A DNA stretch of 33,253 bases, from assembly GCF_000763805.1 (NCBI RefSeq), contig NZ_JRKS01000034.1:1-33253 (forward strand), read 5' to 3'. Below the pieces are notes generated by a model that was not told where the DNA came from, did not search any database, and saw nothing but the letters and a program-made list of their open reading frames with translations. Source of the stretch: Paracoccus sphaerophysae (GTDB lineage Bacteria > Pseudomonadota > Alphaproteobacteria > Rhodobacterales > Rhodobacteraceae). Shown here piece after piece: positions 24,512-31,675 of this stretch. Within the stretch, counting starts at the first letter, position 1. Every line of letters begins with the position of its first letter. A program made the position numbers and the translations under genes.

Positions 24512-25090
24512 CGGGGATGCTCCTTGCGGTGTGGGGGCGTCCCGGCGATGAAGGACGCAGTCGTGGTGTTCGCCCTTGGCGCGGAAACCGGCGGCGGGGT
24601 CGGCGCCGACCGGCACGGCTGAGACCTCGAACGGGGTCCAGTCGACCGCCCGCCAGAGCTCGCGGCCGCCATCGGGCTTGGAAATGTCGAACCGATGGAC
24701 CTGATAGCCGATCGAGACCGCGCGGATGTGCCCGGCCTGGATGTCGCGCCAGATCGGCTCGACGTCGGCGCGCTCGCTGATCCGCACCTGTGCGATGCCG
24801 CGTCCGTTCTCGATGCGGGCGGAGCCGGGCACGACCGAGCCGATCACCGCGTCGAGCGTGTCGACCTCGTGCACCTTCAGGAAGGGCGCGCCCGCGTTCA
24901 GCCGGTCGAGGCGCACATGGGCGGGGTCGAGGCTCAGCTCCTCGTCATAGGGCTCGCCGAAGAAGCTCGCGCGGCGGACGCGGGCCCCGGCCGACCAGAT
25001 CACCTCGACGGTGCGGGCCTCCGGGTCGACGCTGTTCGGCGCAAGCTCCGCCGACCGGCGCATGGCCGGCAGTTCGATCATCGTGTTCAT
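23039..25090 (-). CDS. Prohead protease/major capsid protein fusion
   Basis: 683 residues. Residues 1-180 are an HK97-type prohead protease: KVHEVDTLDAVIGSV with H74, and HIRAVSIGYQVHRFD with S126. A disordered, Thr/Pro/Ala-rich linker (about 185-285) and a helical delta-like region follow. The C-terminal ~380 residues are a major capsid protein: GRVVAITRQTLINDDLDAF, NALFHTTHKNLAG, and a C-terminal GVEIKCRLDFGAKAIDWRGLY. Such fusions are known in Rhodobacterales and other phages. The ATG at 25090 has AGGA about 8 bases upstream and lies 4 bases after the portal stop. The linker contains a strong internal start (separate entry). Proteolysis would separate scaffold and capsid during assembly. 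Confidence 0.87.
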   Translation of the reverse strand: MNTMIELPAMRRSAELAPNSVDPEARTVEVIWSAGARVRRASFFGEPYDEELSLDPAHVRLDRLNAGAPFLKVHEVDTLDAVIGSVVPGSARIENGRGIAQVRISERADVEPIWRDIQAGHIRAVSIGYQVHRFDISKPDGGRELWRAVDWTPFEVSAVPVGADPAAGFRAKGEHHDCVLHRRDAPTPQGASPMTDKTQTPASDAATPATTQPTEPVETEDATMTEPKAAAPDPKVAASERSQPKTQATPTPDTEAVATRAREAERDRVSTIYDLAGRLNLERGFAEDLVKRGVSVDECRRLILDQVAAKSDETRTFPHVSVPLGGRDERITRRDAVANALLHRYSPTLFQLEDAARQYRGMTLLELARESLGNAGVNTRGLSRDEVATRALHSTSDFPEILSAVTNKTLRQAYEAYPRTFMLFCRQVLATDFKAMHRVQLGEAPQLLEVGESGEFKRGTLGESKESYKVKTYGRVVAITRQTLINDDLDAFTRIPAMYGNSIAQLESDVVWGIITANPSMADGNALFHTTHKNLAGTGAALDVSSVGAARAAMAKQIGLDKKTVLNVRPAFLIVPASLELKAEQLVAQNLVPAATSSVVPQSIRTLAPISEPRLDAASETAWYLAASPNQIDTIEYAYLEGQQGAYIETRNGFDVDGVEIKCRLDFGAKAIDWRGLYKNPGA

Positions 25091-25094
25091 GAGG

Positions 25095-26651
25095 TCAGTC
25101 CTGTTGGTCGGTCTGCGCCGGATCGGGGTCCGCGTCGGCGGCTGGGTCGTCGGTGTTTGGTTCGTCGGCGGCGGGATCATTCACCGGATCGCTGGCCTGC
25201 GCGCTGCCGGTCTTGGTCACCCGCCGCGGATCGCTGTCGAGAACCAGCCCCAGCGCGTCCAGTTTCGCATTGGTCGCCGCGATCTCGGCCAACACGGCGT
25301 CGGGGTTGCGGCCCTGTTTCGCGATCACCTCAGCCAGCGTCATGGTGCCGGAGCGGATCGACAGCAGGTTCGCCATCGCGTCCTTCTGCGGATCGACCGC
25401 CTCGAACTTCGGCGGCGACCACTCGACCGGCACGGTCGGCGACGGGATCTGGCCCGCCGCCCACGCGGCTTCCGTGAACCAGCGCCAGACCGGGGCGCAG
25501 AACATCGGGATGAAGAGCTGCCACTGCACTGCGTCGATCTGGCGGCGGAACTCGACGAGGCCCGCCCGGATCGAGGAATAGTTGACCTGGCTCAGGTCCC
25601 CCGTCAGCAGCTCGTAGGGCACCCGGAACCCGGCCGAGATCGTGTGCAGGCTCGCCCGCTTGTATTCGCCGTAGCCGCCGGTGGCCGAGGGCTGGTTGAA
25701 CCGGATGTCCTTGCCGCCACGCGCGTAGGCGATCAGCCCCGGCTCGAACTGCTCGACCCGGTTGCCGTCGGCATCGACCACGGAGGGCGCGATGCCCTGC
25801 TGCGCCTCGTCGTCGCCGAAGACGATGGCGGTGACACAGGCCTCGGTCTTCTTGCGGACCAGCTCGGCGACCTCATAGTCGTCGAGATCGCGCAAGCTGC
25901 GGATCACCGGCGCGCCCCAGGGAACGCCGCGCGCCTGCGTGCGCTGCTTCTCGTAGACATGGGCGATCTCGGTCGCCGGGACCGGGCGGCTCTGCAACCC
26001 GTTCTGCAAGGCACCGTAAGCGTCGCCCGGATGTTCGGCGTGCAGCCAGTAGGCCCGGCGCTTGCCGACCGGGTCGAACTCGATCCCCTGGACCAGTCGC
26101 CCCGCGCCGAGGGCGCCGGATTTCGTGGCGTCGAGAAAGTCGGCTTCCAGCACCTGCAATTGCAGCGGCACCGGCAGGCCATCGCTCGCTCGCCGCAACC
26201 GGCGGCGCACCAGGACCTCGCCCGCCTCGACCATCTCGCGGCAGATCAGCGTCTGCAGCCCGTAGAAGTCGAGTTGGCCGTCCGCGTCGCACTGCGCCGT
26301 CCAGCGCTCGAAGAGCGCATCGACCTTCCGGTCCAGCTTGTCGTCGCCGCTGGCGGCGCGCGGCATGATCCCCGCGCCGATGATGTTGTTGACCAGTACC
26401 GCGACGGCCTTCGCCGCGTGCGGGTTGTTGCGCACGAGATCCCGCATCCGGTCGCGCAGCAGCGCCCCGGCGACGCCGATCTCGGTGTCGGCCGACGATC
26501 CGGGGGCACGCCAGCCATCAGTGCGACGTCCGCGCGCGGCGCCGTCATAGCCCCGTGTCAGCGTCTCGAAGGCTTGGCGCGCCAGCACGCGGCGGGCCGC
26601 CATGCGCGGGGCCACCGATGCGATGGCATGATCGAACCAGGTCGCCGACAT
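25095..26651 (-). CDS. Phage portal protein (lambda type)
   Basis: 518 residues from the ATG at 26651, which overlaps the gpW stop (TGATG). LVRNNPHAAKAVAVLVNNIIGAGIMP, then RRLRRASDGLPVPLQLQVLEADFLD and IEFDPVGKRRAYWLHAEHPGD are lambda-family portal hallmarks, followed by ISAGFRVPYELLTGDLSQVNYSSIRAGLVEFRR. The C-terminus is acidic and low-complexity (DPAADEPNTDDPAAD). The portal forms the dodecameric DNA entry ring and connects terminase to the head. Size and order (terminase, gpW, portal, protease-capsid) are typical. Confidence 0.92.
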   Translation of the reverse strand: MSATWFDHAIASVAPRMAARRVLARQAFETLTRGYDGAARGRRTDGWRAPGSSADTEIGVAGALLRDRMRDLVRNNPHAAKAVAVLVNNIIGAGIMPRAASGDDKLDRKVDALFERWTAQCDADGQLDFYGLQTLICREMVEAGEVLVRRRLRRASDGLPVPLQLQVLEADFLDATKSGALGAGRLVQGIEFDPVGKRRAYWLHAEHPGDAYGALQNGLQSRPVPATEIAHVYEKQRTQARGVPWGAPVIRSLRDLDDYEVAELVRKKTEACVTAIVFGDDEAQQGIAPSVVDADGNRVEQFEPGLIAYARGGKDIRFNQPSATGGYGEYKRASLHTISAGFRVPYELLTGDLSQVNYSSIRAGLVEFRRQIDAVQWQLFIPMFCAPVWRWFTEAAWAAGQIPSPTVPVEWSPPKFEAVDPQKDAMANLLSIRSGTMTLAEVIAKQGRNPDAVLAEIAATNAKLDALGLVLDSDPRRVTKTGSAQASDPVNDPAADEPNTDDPAADADPDPAQTDQQD

Positions 26652-26860
26652 CACCGGTCCCCGCGAGAGAAGCCAGCCAGACCGGCCACCGGCAGCGGCC
26701 GGGTGGTGCCTGCGATAGCGCGTTCGATGGTCCGGATGCGGGCCAGCAGATCCTCGGCCGAGCCGTAGTCGACGGACTTGCCGTCATAGCTGACCCGGGT
26801 CGTGCCGCTGGCATAGGCCCGGCGCAGCGCCGAAAGCTCGGTGTCCGTCCAGTCGGTCAT
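26651..26860 (-). CDS. gpW-like head-tail joining protein
   Basis: 69 residues: MTDWTDTELSALRRAYASG, then TRVSYDGKSVDYGSAEDLLARIRTIER. The pattern of a helix, a beta hairpin around Tyr-Asp-Gly-Lys and a second helix is that of lambda gpW. GGAGG lies 12 bases upstream of this ATG; it abuts the alternative ATG at 26872, which is therefore less likely. It would plug or extend the portal before tail attachment. Confidence 0.87.
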   Translation of the reverse strand: MTDWTDTELSALRRAYASGTTRVSYDGKSVDYGSAEDLLARIRTIERAIAGTTRPLPVAGLAGFSRGDR

Positions 26861-26862
26861 GT

Positions 26863-28866
26863 TCAGAACCATCCTCCGCGCCGTCCGAGCCAGTCGGAGC
26901 GGCGCTTGCCCTGCGGGGCCTGTCCCGGCCGGTTGATCTGCCCGGCGGGATCGGTGTCGGTGGGGGCGGCCCCGAGTTGATCCTCGAGGTCGCGCCATTT
27001 CTCGTCGGGCCAGCGATCCGCGCCCGCAATCCAGGCGGCGGCGCGGGCATAGACCCGGCAATCCAGCGCCTCGTTGCGCTCGCGCAGCTTCTGCCATTCG
27101 AGCCGAGCGAAGCCGCGCTTCGCGCGCACCGTCACCAGTTGCTCGGCCACGAACTGCTTCAGCCATTCGTTCTCGACCCAATGCGGAAGGTGCACCGAGC
27201 CGGGCGGGAACGCCGCCCCGTCGGCCATCTCCTCCTCGTTCGGGCGTGCCAGCCGCAGGAAGCGGTAGGTCTCGGCCTTGAAGGTCGACACCGCCACGGT
27301 CCAGAGCCGCGCCCCGCGCCGCAGGCGTTTGCCGCCCTCTGTCGCGTCGACGAAGGTCGGGCCCGAGACCGGGCTCGAGCGGTTGAACCCCTCGACGCCC
27401 TTCACCGGCGACACCTGCGCGAACCCCTGCGCCCGCGACCAGGCATAGACCGCCGGGGCCTCGTAGCCGGTGTCGATGGCAAGCCGCGCGATGCGCAGAT
27501 GCGCGCCGCGTTCATGCGGCCAGGACCGATCCAGCAGCGCAGTCAGTTCCGACCACGCGTCGTGCCGGTCCGGCCCGCCCTCGATCACGACGTGATCGAC
27601 GAGCCAGCTTTCGAGCCCGCGACCCCAGGCCCAGACGTCGACCTCGATCCGGTCCTTCTGCACGTCGGCCCCGGCGGTCAGGAACAGCCCGCCCGCAGGC
27701 ACCGTGCCGAATGTCCAGCGCTCGCGCCGGTCGTAGAGCCGCTGCCAGTCCGGGGCTTCGCCAGTCTCTACCCATGTCTCGCCGAGGATCGTGTTGCGGA
27801 ACGCCTTGATCGCCTCGTCCGAGCCCTGTGCCGCGTCCCATGCCCGCACGATCCGCTCCCAGCTCAGCCAGCCGATCGGCGAGTAGAGCGCCGAGAGATG
27901 ATACCCGACCGTGCTCGGATCGGCGGCCGTGGCGGTCGCGCGCCATTCGCCGCCCTCCAGCATCGCCGTCTTGTGGTGTTCCGCGATTGCCGCGTCGCAG
28001 CCCTCGCAGTGATACTCCGCCGTCTCCGGCTTGCCCTTCTGCCAGCGCAGACGGTCGAACTTGAGCCATTGCGCATGGCCACAGTGCGGGCATGGCACGA
28101 AGAACCGGCGCTGATCGCTCGCCTCGTACTCCCGCTCGATCCGGCTCAGCCCCCGGATGGTCGGCGTCGAGACCAGGAACACCTTGCGTCGGTGGGCGAA
28201 GGTCAGCGACCGCGCTTCCGCCAGCGTGACCGGATCTCCTTCCTCGTCGGCCGAGGCCGGATAGGCGTCGACCTCGTCGAGGAAGATGTAGCGCGCCGGG
28301 GTCGAGCGCAGCCCGACCGCCGAGTTCGCGCCGGTCATGATCAGGATGCCGCCCGCGAATTCCTTGGACAGCATCGTGTTGCCCGCGTCGCGCGAGCGCG
28401 CGGGCTTCACCCGCTCCCGCAGTTCCGGGCTCTCGTCGATCAGCGGGTCGATCCGCTGCCGTGAGTTTCGCTTGGCCAGTTCCACTGTAGGCTGGACCGC
28501 CAGCATCGGCCCCGGCGCCTGATGGATGGCGAAGCCGATCCAGTTGTTGCCGGCCTCGGTCGCGCCGACCTGCGCGGCCTTCATGAACACGATCCGCTGG
28601 GTTGGATCGCCGGGCGACAGCCGGTCCATGATCTCGCGCATGTAAGGCGTGCGCAGCGTGCGGTATCGCCCGGGTTCGGCCGAGGCGCGGCCCGAAAGCA
28701 TCCGGTGCCGGTCCGCCCATTCCGAGACGGTCAGGTCGGGGTCGGGTCTGAGCCCGTTGCCCCAGGCGCGCAGGATCTCGCCCGCGCCGTCGAAGTCCGT
28801 CAGGCCATCATCATCACCGGAAGTCGGGCCGGACCTCGGCGAGTTCGGCGAGGTGGGCGCGTACAT
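26863..28866 (-). CDS. Terminase large subunit (GpA-like)
   Basis: 667 residues. WADRHRMLSGRASAEPGRYRT opens the GpA-family domain; a degenerate Walker A is KAAQVGATEAGNNW and Walker B is ARYIFLDEVDAYP. CPHCGH and CEGC form a zinc-ribbon-like insert. The C-terminal nuclease region includes GADVQKDRIEVDVWAWG and LAIDTGYEAPAVYAW with the acidic residues of an RNase H-like fold, and the last residues are Arg/Gly-rich. It cuts and packages phage DNA. The start at 28866 overlaps the small subunit gene by 53 bases but is supported by GGAG about 5 bases upstream. Confidence 0.92.
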   Translation of the reverse strand: MYAPTSPNSPRSGPTSGDDDGLTDFDGAGEILRAWGNGLRPDPDLTVSEWADRHRMLSGRASAEPGRYRTLRTPYMREIMDRLSPGDPTQRIVFMKAAQVGATEAGNNWIGFAIHQAPGPMLAVQPTVELAKRNSRQRIDPLIDESPELRERVKPARSRDAGNTMLSKEFAGGILIMTGANSAVGLRSTPARYIFLDEVDAYPASADEEGDPVTLAEARSLTFAHRRKVFLVSTPTIRGLSRIEREYEASDQRRFFVPCPHCGHAQWLKFDRLRWQKGKPETAEYHCEGCDAAIAEHHKTAMLEGGEWRATATAADPSTVGYHLSALYSPIGWLSWERIVRAWDAAQGSDEAIKAFRNTILGETWVETGEAPDWQRLYDRRERWTFGTVPAGGLFLTAGADVQKDRIEVDVWAWGRGLESWLVDHVVIEGGPDRHDAWSELTALLDRSWPHERGAHLRIARLAIDTGYEAPAVYAWSRAQGFAQVSPVKGVEGFNRSSPVSGPTFVDATEGGKRLRRGARLWTVAVSTFKAETYRFLRLARPNEEEMADGAAFPPGSVHLPHWVENEWLKQFVAEQLVTVRAKRGFARLEWQKLRERNEALDCRVYARAAAWIAGADRWPDEKWRDLEDQLGAAPTDTDPAGQINRPGQAPQGKRRSDWLGRRGGWF

Positions 28867-29410
28867 GTTTCTCCAGCACCTTCTGCATCGCGGCTGGCTC
28901 CACGGTGATCTGCTGGCCCGTCGCGTCGCTGGATGAGCCCGAGAGCTCGGCCGCCATCAGCGCCGCCGCGCGTGCGGGCCAGTTCACCCACGCGTCCCGT
29001 CCCTCCCGCGCCAGCCGGAACACCAGCGCCAGCGCGCGGGCCCGCTCGATCAACTCCCCCTTCAGCTTCTGGAGCCGGATGCGCCGCTCCTGCGCCTTCA
29101 GCACCTCGTTCGCGGTCTTGGCCTGCAGGAAGGTCGTGCCGCCGCCCACCGCCGGAACAGCCAGACCCTGTTCGCGCAGCGTGTCGCCGACGGCGGCCAC
29201 GGCAGCCTCGGGGACGGGCTTCAGCTTCGGCGCGGGCGGCTTGCGGGTCTTCGACGGGTCCGTCGTCTCGGCCCGTCTGGCGTCGCTGGCGGCCGCGTTG
29301 ATGCTGCCGTCGGGATAGAGGACCAGGCGCTCAGCCGCCTTCGCCTTCTGGATCGCGCCCCGCGACAGCCCGACATGGGCGGCGTACTGGCGCTCGCTCA
29401 TGCCCTGCAT
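28814..29410 (-). CDS. Terminase small subunit (Nu1-like)
   Basis: 198 residues. The N-terminal HTH MSERQYAAHVGLSRGAIQKAKAAERLVLYPDGSIN is of the Nu1/phage DNA packaging type. A charged helical central part with EVLKAQERRIRLQKLKGELIERARALALVFRLAREGRDAWVNWPAR and the C-terminal tail complete the family picture. The ATG at 29410 has GGAG 6 bases upstream. It recognises the packaging site. It is the first gene of the packaging/head operon and is divergent from the small plus-strand gene at 29523. Confidence 0.85.
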   Translation of the reverse strand: MQGMSERQYAAHVGLSRGAIQKAKAAERLVLYPDGSINAAASDARRAETTDPSKTRKPPAPKLKPVPEAAVAAVGDTLREQGLAVPAVGGGTTFLQAKTANEVLKAQERRIRLQKLKGELIERARALALVFRLAREGRDAWVNWPARAAALMAAELSGSSSDATGQQITVEPAAMQKVLEKHVRAHLAELAEVRPDFR

Positions 29411-29441
29411 AGACAGCTCCGATTATCATTCGAAATCATGT

Positions 29442-29460
29442 GCTTATAGAGTTGATAAGC
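29442..29460. promoter_or_regulatory. Inverted repeat in the divergent promoter region
   Basis: GCTTAT (29442-29447) and ATAAGC (29455-29460) are perfect 6-bp arms around AGAGTTG in the only AT-rich patch of the region. It sits between the start of the terminase operon (minus) and the small plus-strand gene, so it could be the operator or activator site that controls late transcription. The exact -35/-10 elements are not clear. Confidence 0.45.
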
Positions 29461-29522
29461 GTCGCGACCGGAGCGAACGTCCCTTCCACAAGGACGATGC
29501 AACTCACTACGGAGCCACCAAA

Positions 29523-29747
29523 ATGACCCGCTGCGCGACCGAAAACACGAAAGCCCTCGACGCCTTCATCGCCGCCAACTCCGAGATCGATGCGATGCTG
29601 GAGCGGCTCGCCGCCCTGAGCGCGGACCATTTCGAGACCCACCCCGACGAGATCAACTGGAGCCATGTCGGCACCCTGAACCACTACAGCGCCAAGCTGC
29701 GCGAGATCACCGACATGGCCTTCAACGAAGGCGAACACGCCGAGTAA
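29523..29747 (+). CDS. Conserved small prophage protein of unknown function
   Basis: 74 residues, MTRCATENTKALDAFIAANS, then IDAMLERLAALSADHFETHPDEINWSHVGTLNHYSAKLREITDMAF. It is acidic and entirely helical in appearance, without a known motif. Similar small proteins recur, as I remember them, in alphaproteobacterial prophages and plasmids. The upstream in-frame ATG at 29400 would start inside the terminase gene of the other strand, so the ATG at 29523 is chosen. It is divergent from the terminase operon and in tandem with the DUF3489 gene. Confidence 0.7.
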   Translation: MTRCATENTKALDAFIAANSEIDAMLERLAALSADHFETHPDEINWSHVGTLNHYSAKLREITDMAFNEGEHAE

Positions 29748-29767
29748 GACGACCCGCTCCCGGTCCC

Positions 29768-29785
29768 GCCCGCCGACTGGCGGGC
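29768..29785. terminator. GC-rich hairpin between two small genes
   Basis: GCCCGCC and GGCGGGC form a perfect 7-bp stem with a GACT tetraloop, 21 bases after the small gene stop and 53 bases before the DUF3489 start. It has no following T-tract, so it may be a weak terminator or an mRNA-stabilising stem. Confidence 0.4.
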
Positions 29786-29837
29786 TCGACCTCGTAGAAG
29801 GGCCCGCATGCCGCGCGCCCCGATACGGGAGACGACG

Positions 29838-30410
29838 ATGACCAAGCTTTCCGACACCCAAGCCCTGATCCTGAGCGCCGCCGCTCAGCGGCCCGAGCAC
29901 ATCGCCCTGCCGCTGCCCGAGTCCCTGCGCGGCGGGGCCGCCGCAAAAGTGATCGGCGCGATGCTCGCCAAGGGCTTCCTCGAAGAGGTCGACGCCGACA
30001 TTCGCAACGGCGAGCCCGTCTGGCGCGAGACCGGCGACGGCCACGGCGTGACGCTGGTCGCCACCGACGCGGGGCTGGCCGCCATCGGCATCGAGCTCAA
30101 GGACGCGAACCCCGCGCCTGCGGGCGCGACGGACGCGCCGACCGAGGAGCCCGCGCCGGACACTCCCAAAGAACCTGAGGCCGCGCCCAAGACGCGCAAG
30201 CCGCGCGAGGGAACGAAGCAGGCGAAGTTGATCGAGATGCTCCGCGCCGAGGGTGGCGCAACCATCGACGAGATCGTCAGCGCCTTGGACTGGAGACCGC
30301 ACACGGTGAGGGGTGCGCTTGCCGGCGCGTTGAAAAAGAAACTCGGCCTGACGATCACCTCTGACAAGATCGAGGGGCGCGGCAGGGCGTACATGATCGC
30401 CGAGGACTGA
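29838..30410 (+). CDS. DUF3489 domain protein
   Basis: 190 residues. The N-terminal part MTKLSDTQALILSAAAQRPE with KVIGAMLAKGFLEEV is a winged-helix-like unit; a Pro/Ala/Glu-rich linker follows; the C-terminal part TKQAKLIEMLRAEGGATIDEIVSALDWRPHTVRGALAGALKKKLGL is the DUF3489 signature with an HTH look. GGGAG about 7 bases upstream supports the ATG at 29838 over 29808. DUF3489 proteins are frequent on alphaproteobacterial mobile elements. DNA binding is likely, but a function is not known to me. Confidence 0.85.
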   Translation: MTKLSDTQALILSAAAQRPEHIALPLPESLRGGAAAKVIGAMLAKGFLEEVDADIRNGEPVWRETGDGHGVTLVATDAGLAAIGIELKDANPAPAGATDAPTEEPAPDTPKEPEAAPKTRKPREGTKQAKLIEMLRAEGGATIDEIVSALDWRPHTVRGALAGALKKKLGLTITSDKIEGRGRAYMIAED

Positions 30411-30436
30411 CACCGCATATCACGACGGTCCCGATG

Positions 30437-30460
30437 CCGCCGTCCCGCATGGGGCGGCGG
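30437..30460. terminator. Hairpin between convergent genes, bidirectional terminator candidate
   Basis: CCGCCGTCCC pairs with GGGGCGGCGG over ten positions (one T-G wobble) around loop GCAT. It lies in the 54-base gap between the DUF3489 gene (plus) and the small membrane protein gene (minus), which converge here. TCCCTTATTCC follows on the plus strand; there is no long T-tract, so efficiency is uncertain. Confidence 0.6.
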
Positions 30461-30464
30461 TCCC

Positions 30465-30689
30465 TTATTCCAAGCTCCGTATCCGGATCGCCTCGAACAG
30501 CCTGCGCAGCAGATAGCCCCGCGCCAGCGACACGCCCACGAAGGCGAGGCCGATGGACAGATGCTCCGCGAGGCCCGTCTCGATCCCGAACCAAGGGAAC
30601 ACGACGATCTGCGTGGCGATGGCCAAAACGTAGCCGACGACAACGTTTGCCGTGGCCTCGAGCATCGACATGGTCCGGCTCTGCTTCAT
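30465..30689 (-). CDS. Small two-pass membrane protein, DUF7220-like
   Basis: 74 residues with two hydrophobic segments (ATANVVVGYVLAIATQIVVFPWFG at 12-35 and SIGLAFVGVSLARGYLLRRLF at 45-65) after a basic N-terminus MKQSRTMSML. The sequence corresponds, from memory, to the DUF7220 family of small membrane proteins commonly placed downstream of the DNA methyltransferase in Rhodobacterales prophages. Its start overlaps the methyltransferase stop (ATGA). Function unknown. Confidence 0.75.
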   Translation of the reverse strand: MKQSRTMSMLEATANVVVGYVLAIATQIVVFPWFGIETGLAEHLSIGLAFVGVSLARGYLLRRLFEAIRIRSLE

Positions 30690-31675
30690 CGCAGGCTCTC
30701 CATGAAAGCCATCACGAACTTCGCCGCGAGCGGCGGCACGATCGCATTGCCGTAGCCCCGCATCAGCCCCATGCGGCCGGGTATCCCATCAGCCAGCGGG
30801 AATGTTCCGGGCTCAACGGGCCTCCAGCTGTCATCGCGGCAGAGGAGCCAGTCCGGATCTCGCCAGACGCCGTCCGTCGCATTGGCCCCGGCAGGGTCGG
30901 CGCCATCGACCAGTCCACCAGCTTCACCGTCCTGCGGCTCGCATCGGTGTTGCCGGCCGCGTTGTAGCGCTCCGTCGCAGGCGAGCCCGCCATCGCCGTC
31001 GGCCAACCCGCCAGCCAGACCTGTCGGCCGAGCAGCGCATTGATCGGCACCGCCCGGCATTCCGATCCGTCCTTGTGATCCCGCGCCGAGGCCGTCGCCC
31101 ATCCCGAGAGGGGCTGCTTCCAGGGCGACGGCGCCGAAGAACAGCCGCTGGCGGATGTGCGGCGCGCCGATGCCCGCAGCCGGCAGATCAGCCGCCGCGA
31201 CGGCGTAAGATGCCGCTTCCAGCGCATCTGCCAGAGCGTCGAACCACGCCCAGCTAGCCGCGCCCTCAGTTGCTGCTCGAGCCGCGCCGCCAACCGGTCC
31301 GAGCACTGCCGCGCTGGTGACCTGCTCGCCGAAGACGAGCTCCGGGCGGCAGGCCGCGACGAGCCGCAGGAAGGTCGGGGCGAGATGGCGGTCATCGTCC
31401 TGTCCCTTGCGCTGCCCGGCCTGGCTGAATGGCTGGCAGGGCGGCGAACCGGTCCAGACGGACAGATCCTCCGCTACGCGCGCGAGTCGCAGCGCGTAAG
31501 ACCAGCCGCCGATTCCGGCGAAGAAATGGCATTGCGCGAAGCCGCGCAGGTCGGCGGGCTCGACGTCGAGGATGGAACGCTCGTCCACATCGCCATCTGG
31601 CAGCAGCCCGGCCGCGATCAACTCCCGCAGCCATGCACAGGCCGCGGGGTTGGCATCGTTGTAGTAGACGGCCAT
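30686..31675 (-). CDS. Phage DNA cytosine-5 methyltransferase
   Basis: 329 residues with C5-methyltransferase motifs in order: FAGIGGWSYAL (motif I, about 52-62), GSPPCQPFSQAGQ (motif IV, catalytic Cys in PPCQP), FGEQV (motif VI; the usual ENV is EQV here), IRQRLFF (motif VIII) and GYGNAIVPPLA (motif X). The target-recognition region between VIII and X is Gly/Ala-rich and short on recognisable features. The start overlaps the stop of the upstream methyltransferase gene (TGATG). No endonuclease gene is next to it, so it is an orphan phage methyltransferase that likely shields phage DNA from restriction. The first 45 residues carry an extra N-terminal segment (MAVYYNDANPAACAWLREL) usual for this phage subgroup. 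Confidence 0.88.
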   Translation of the reverse strand: MAVYYNDANPAACAWLRELIAAGLLPDGDVDERSILDVEPADLRGFAQCHFFAGIGGWSYALRLARVAEDLSVWTGSPPCQPFSQAGQRKGQDDDRHLAPTFLRLVAACRPELVFGEQVTSAAVLGPVGGAARAATEGAASWAWFDALADALEAASYAVAAADLPAAGIGAPHIRQRLFFGAVALEAAPLGMGDGLGAGSQGRIGMPGGADQCAARPTGLAGGLADGDGGLACDGALQRGRQHRCEPQDGEAGGLVDGADPAGANATDGVWRDPDWLLCRDDSWRPVEPGTFPLADGIPGRMGLMRGYGNAIVPPLAAKFVMAFMESLR

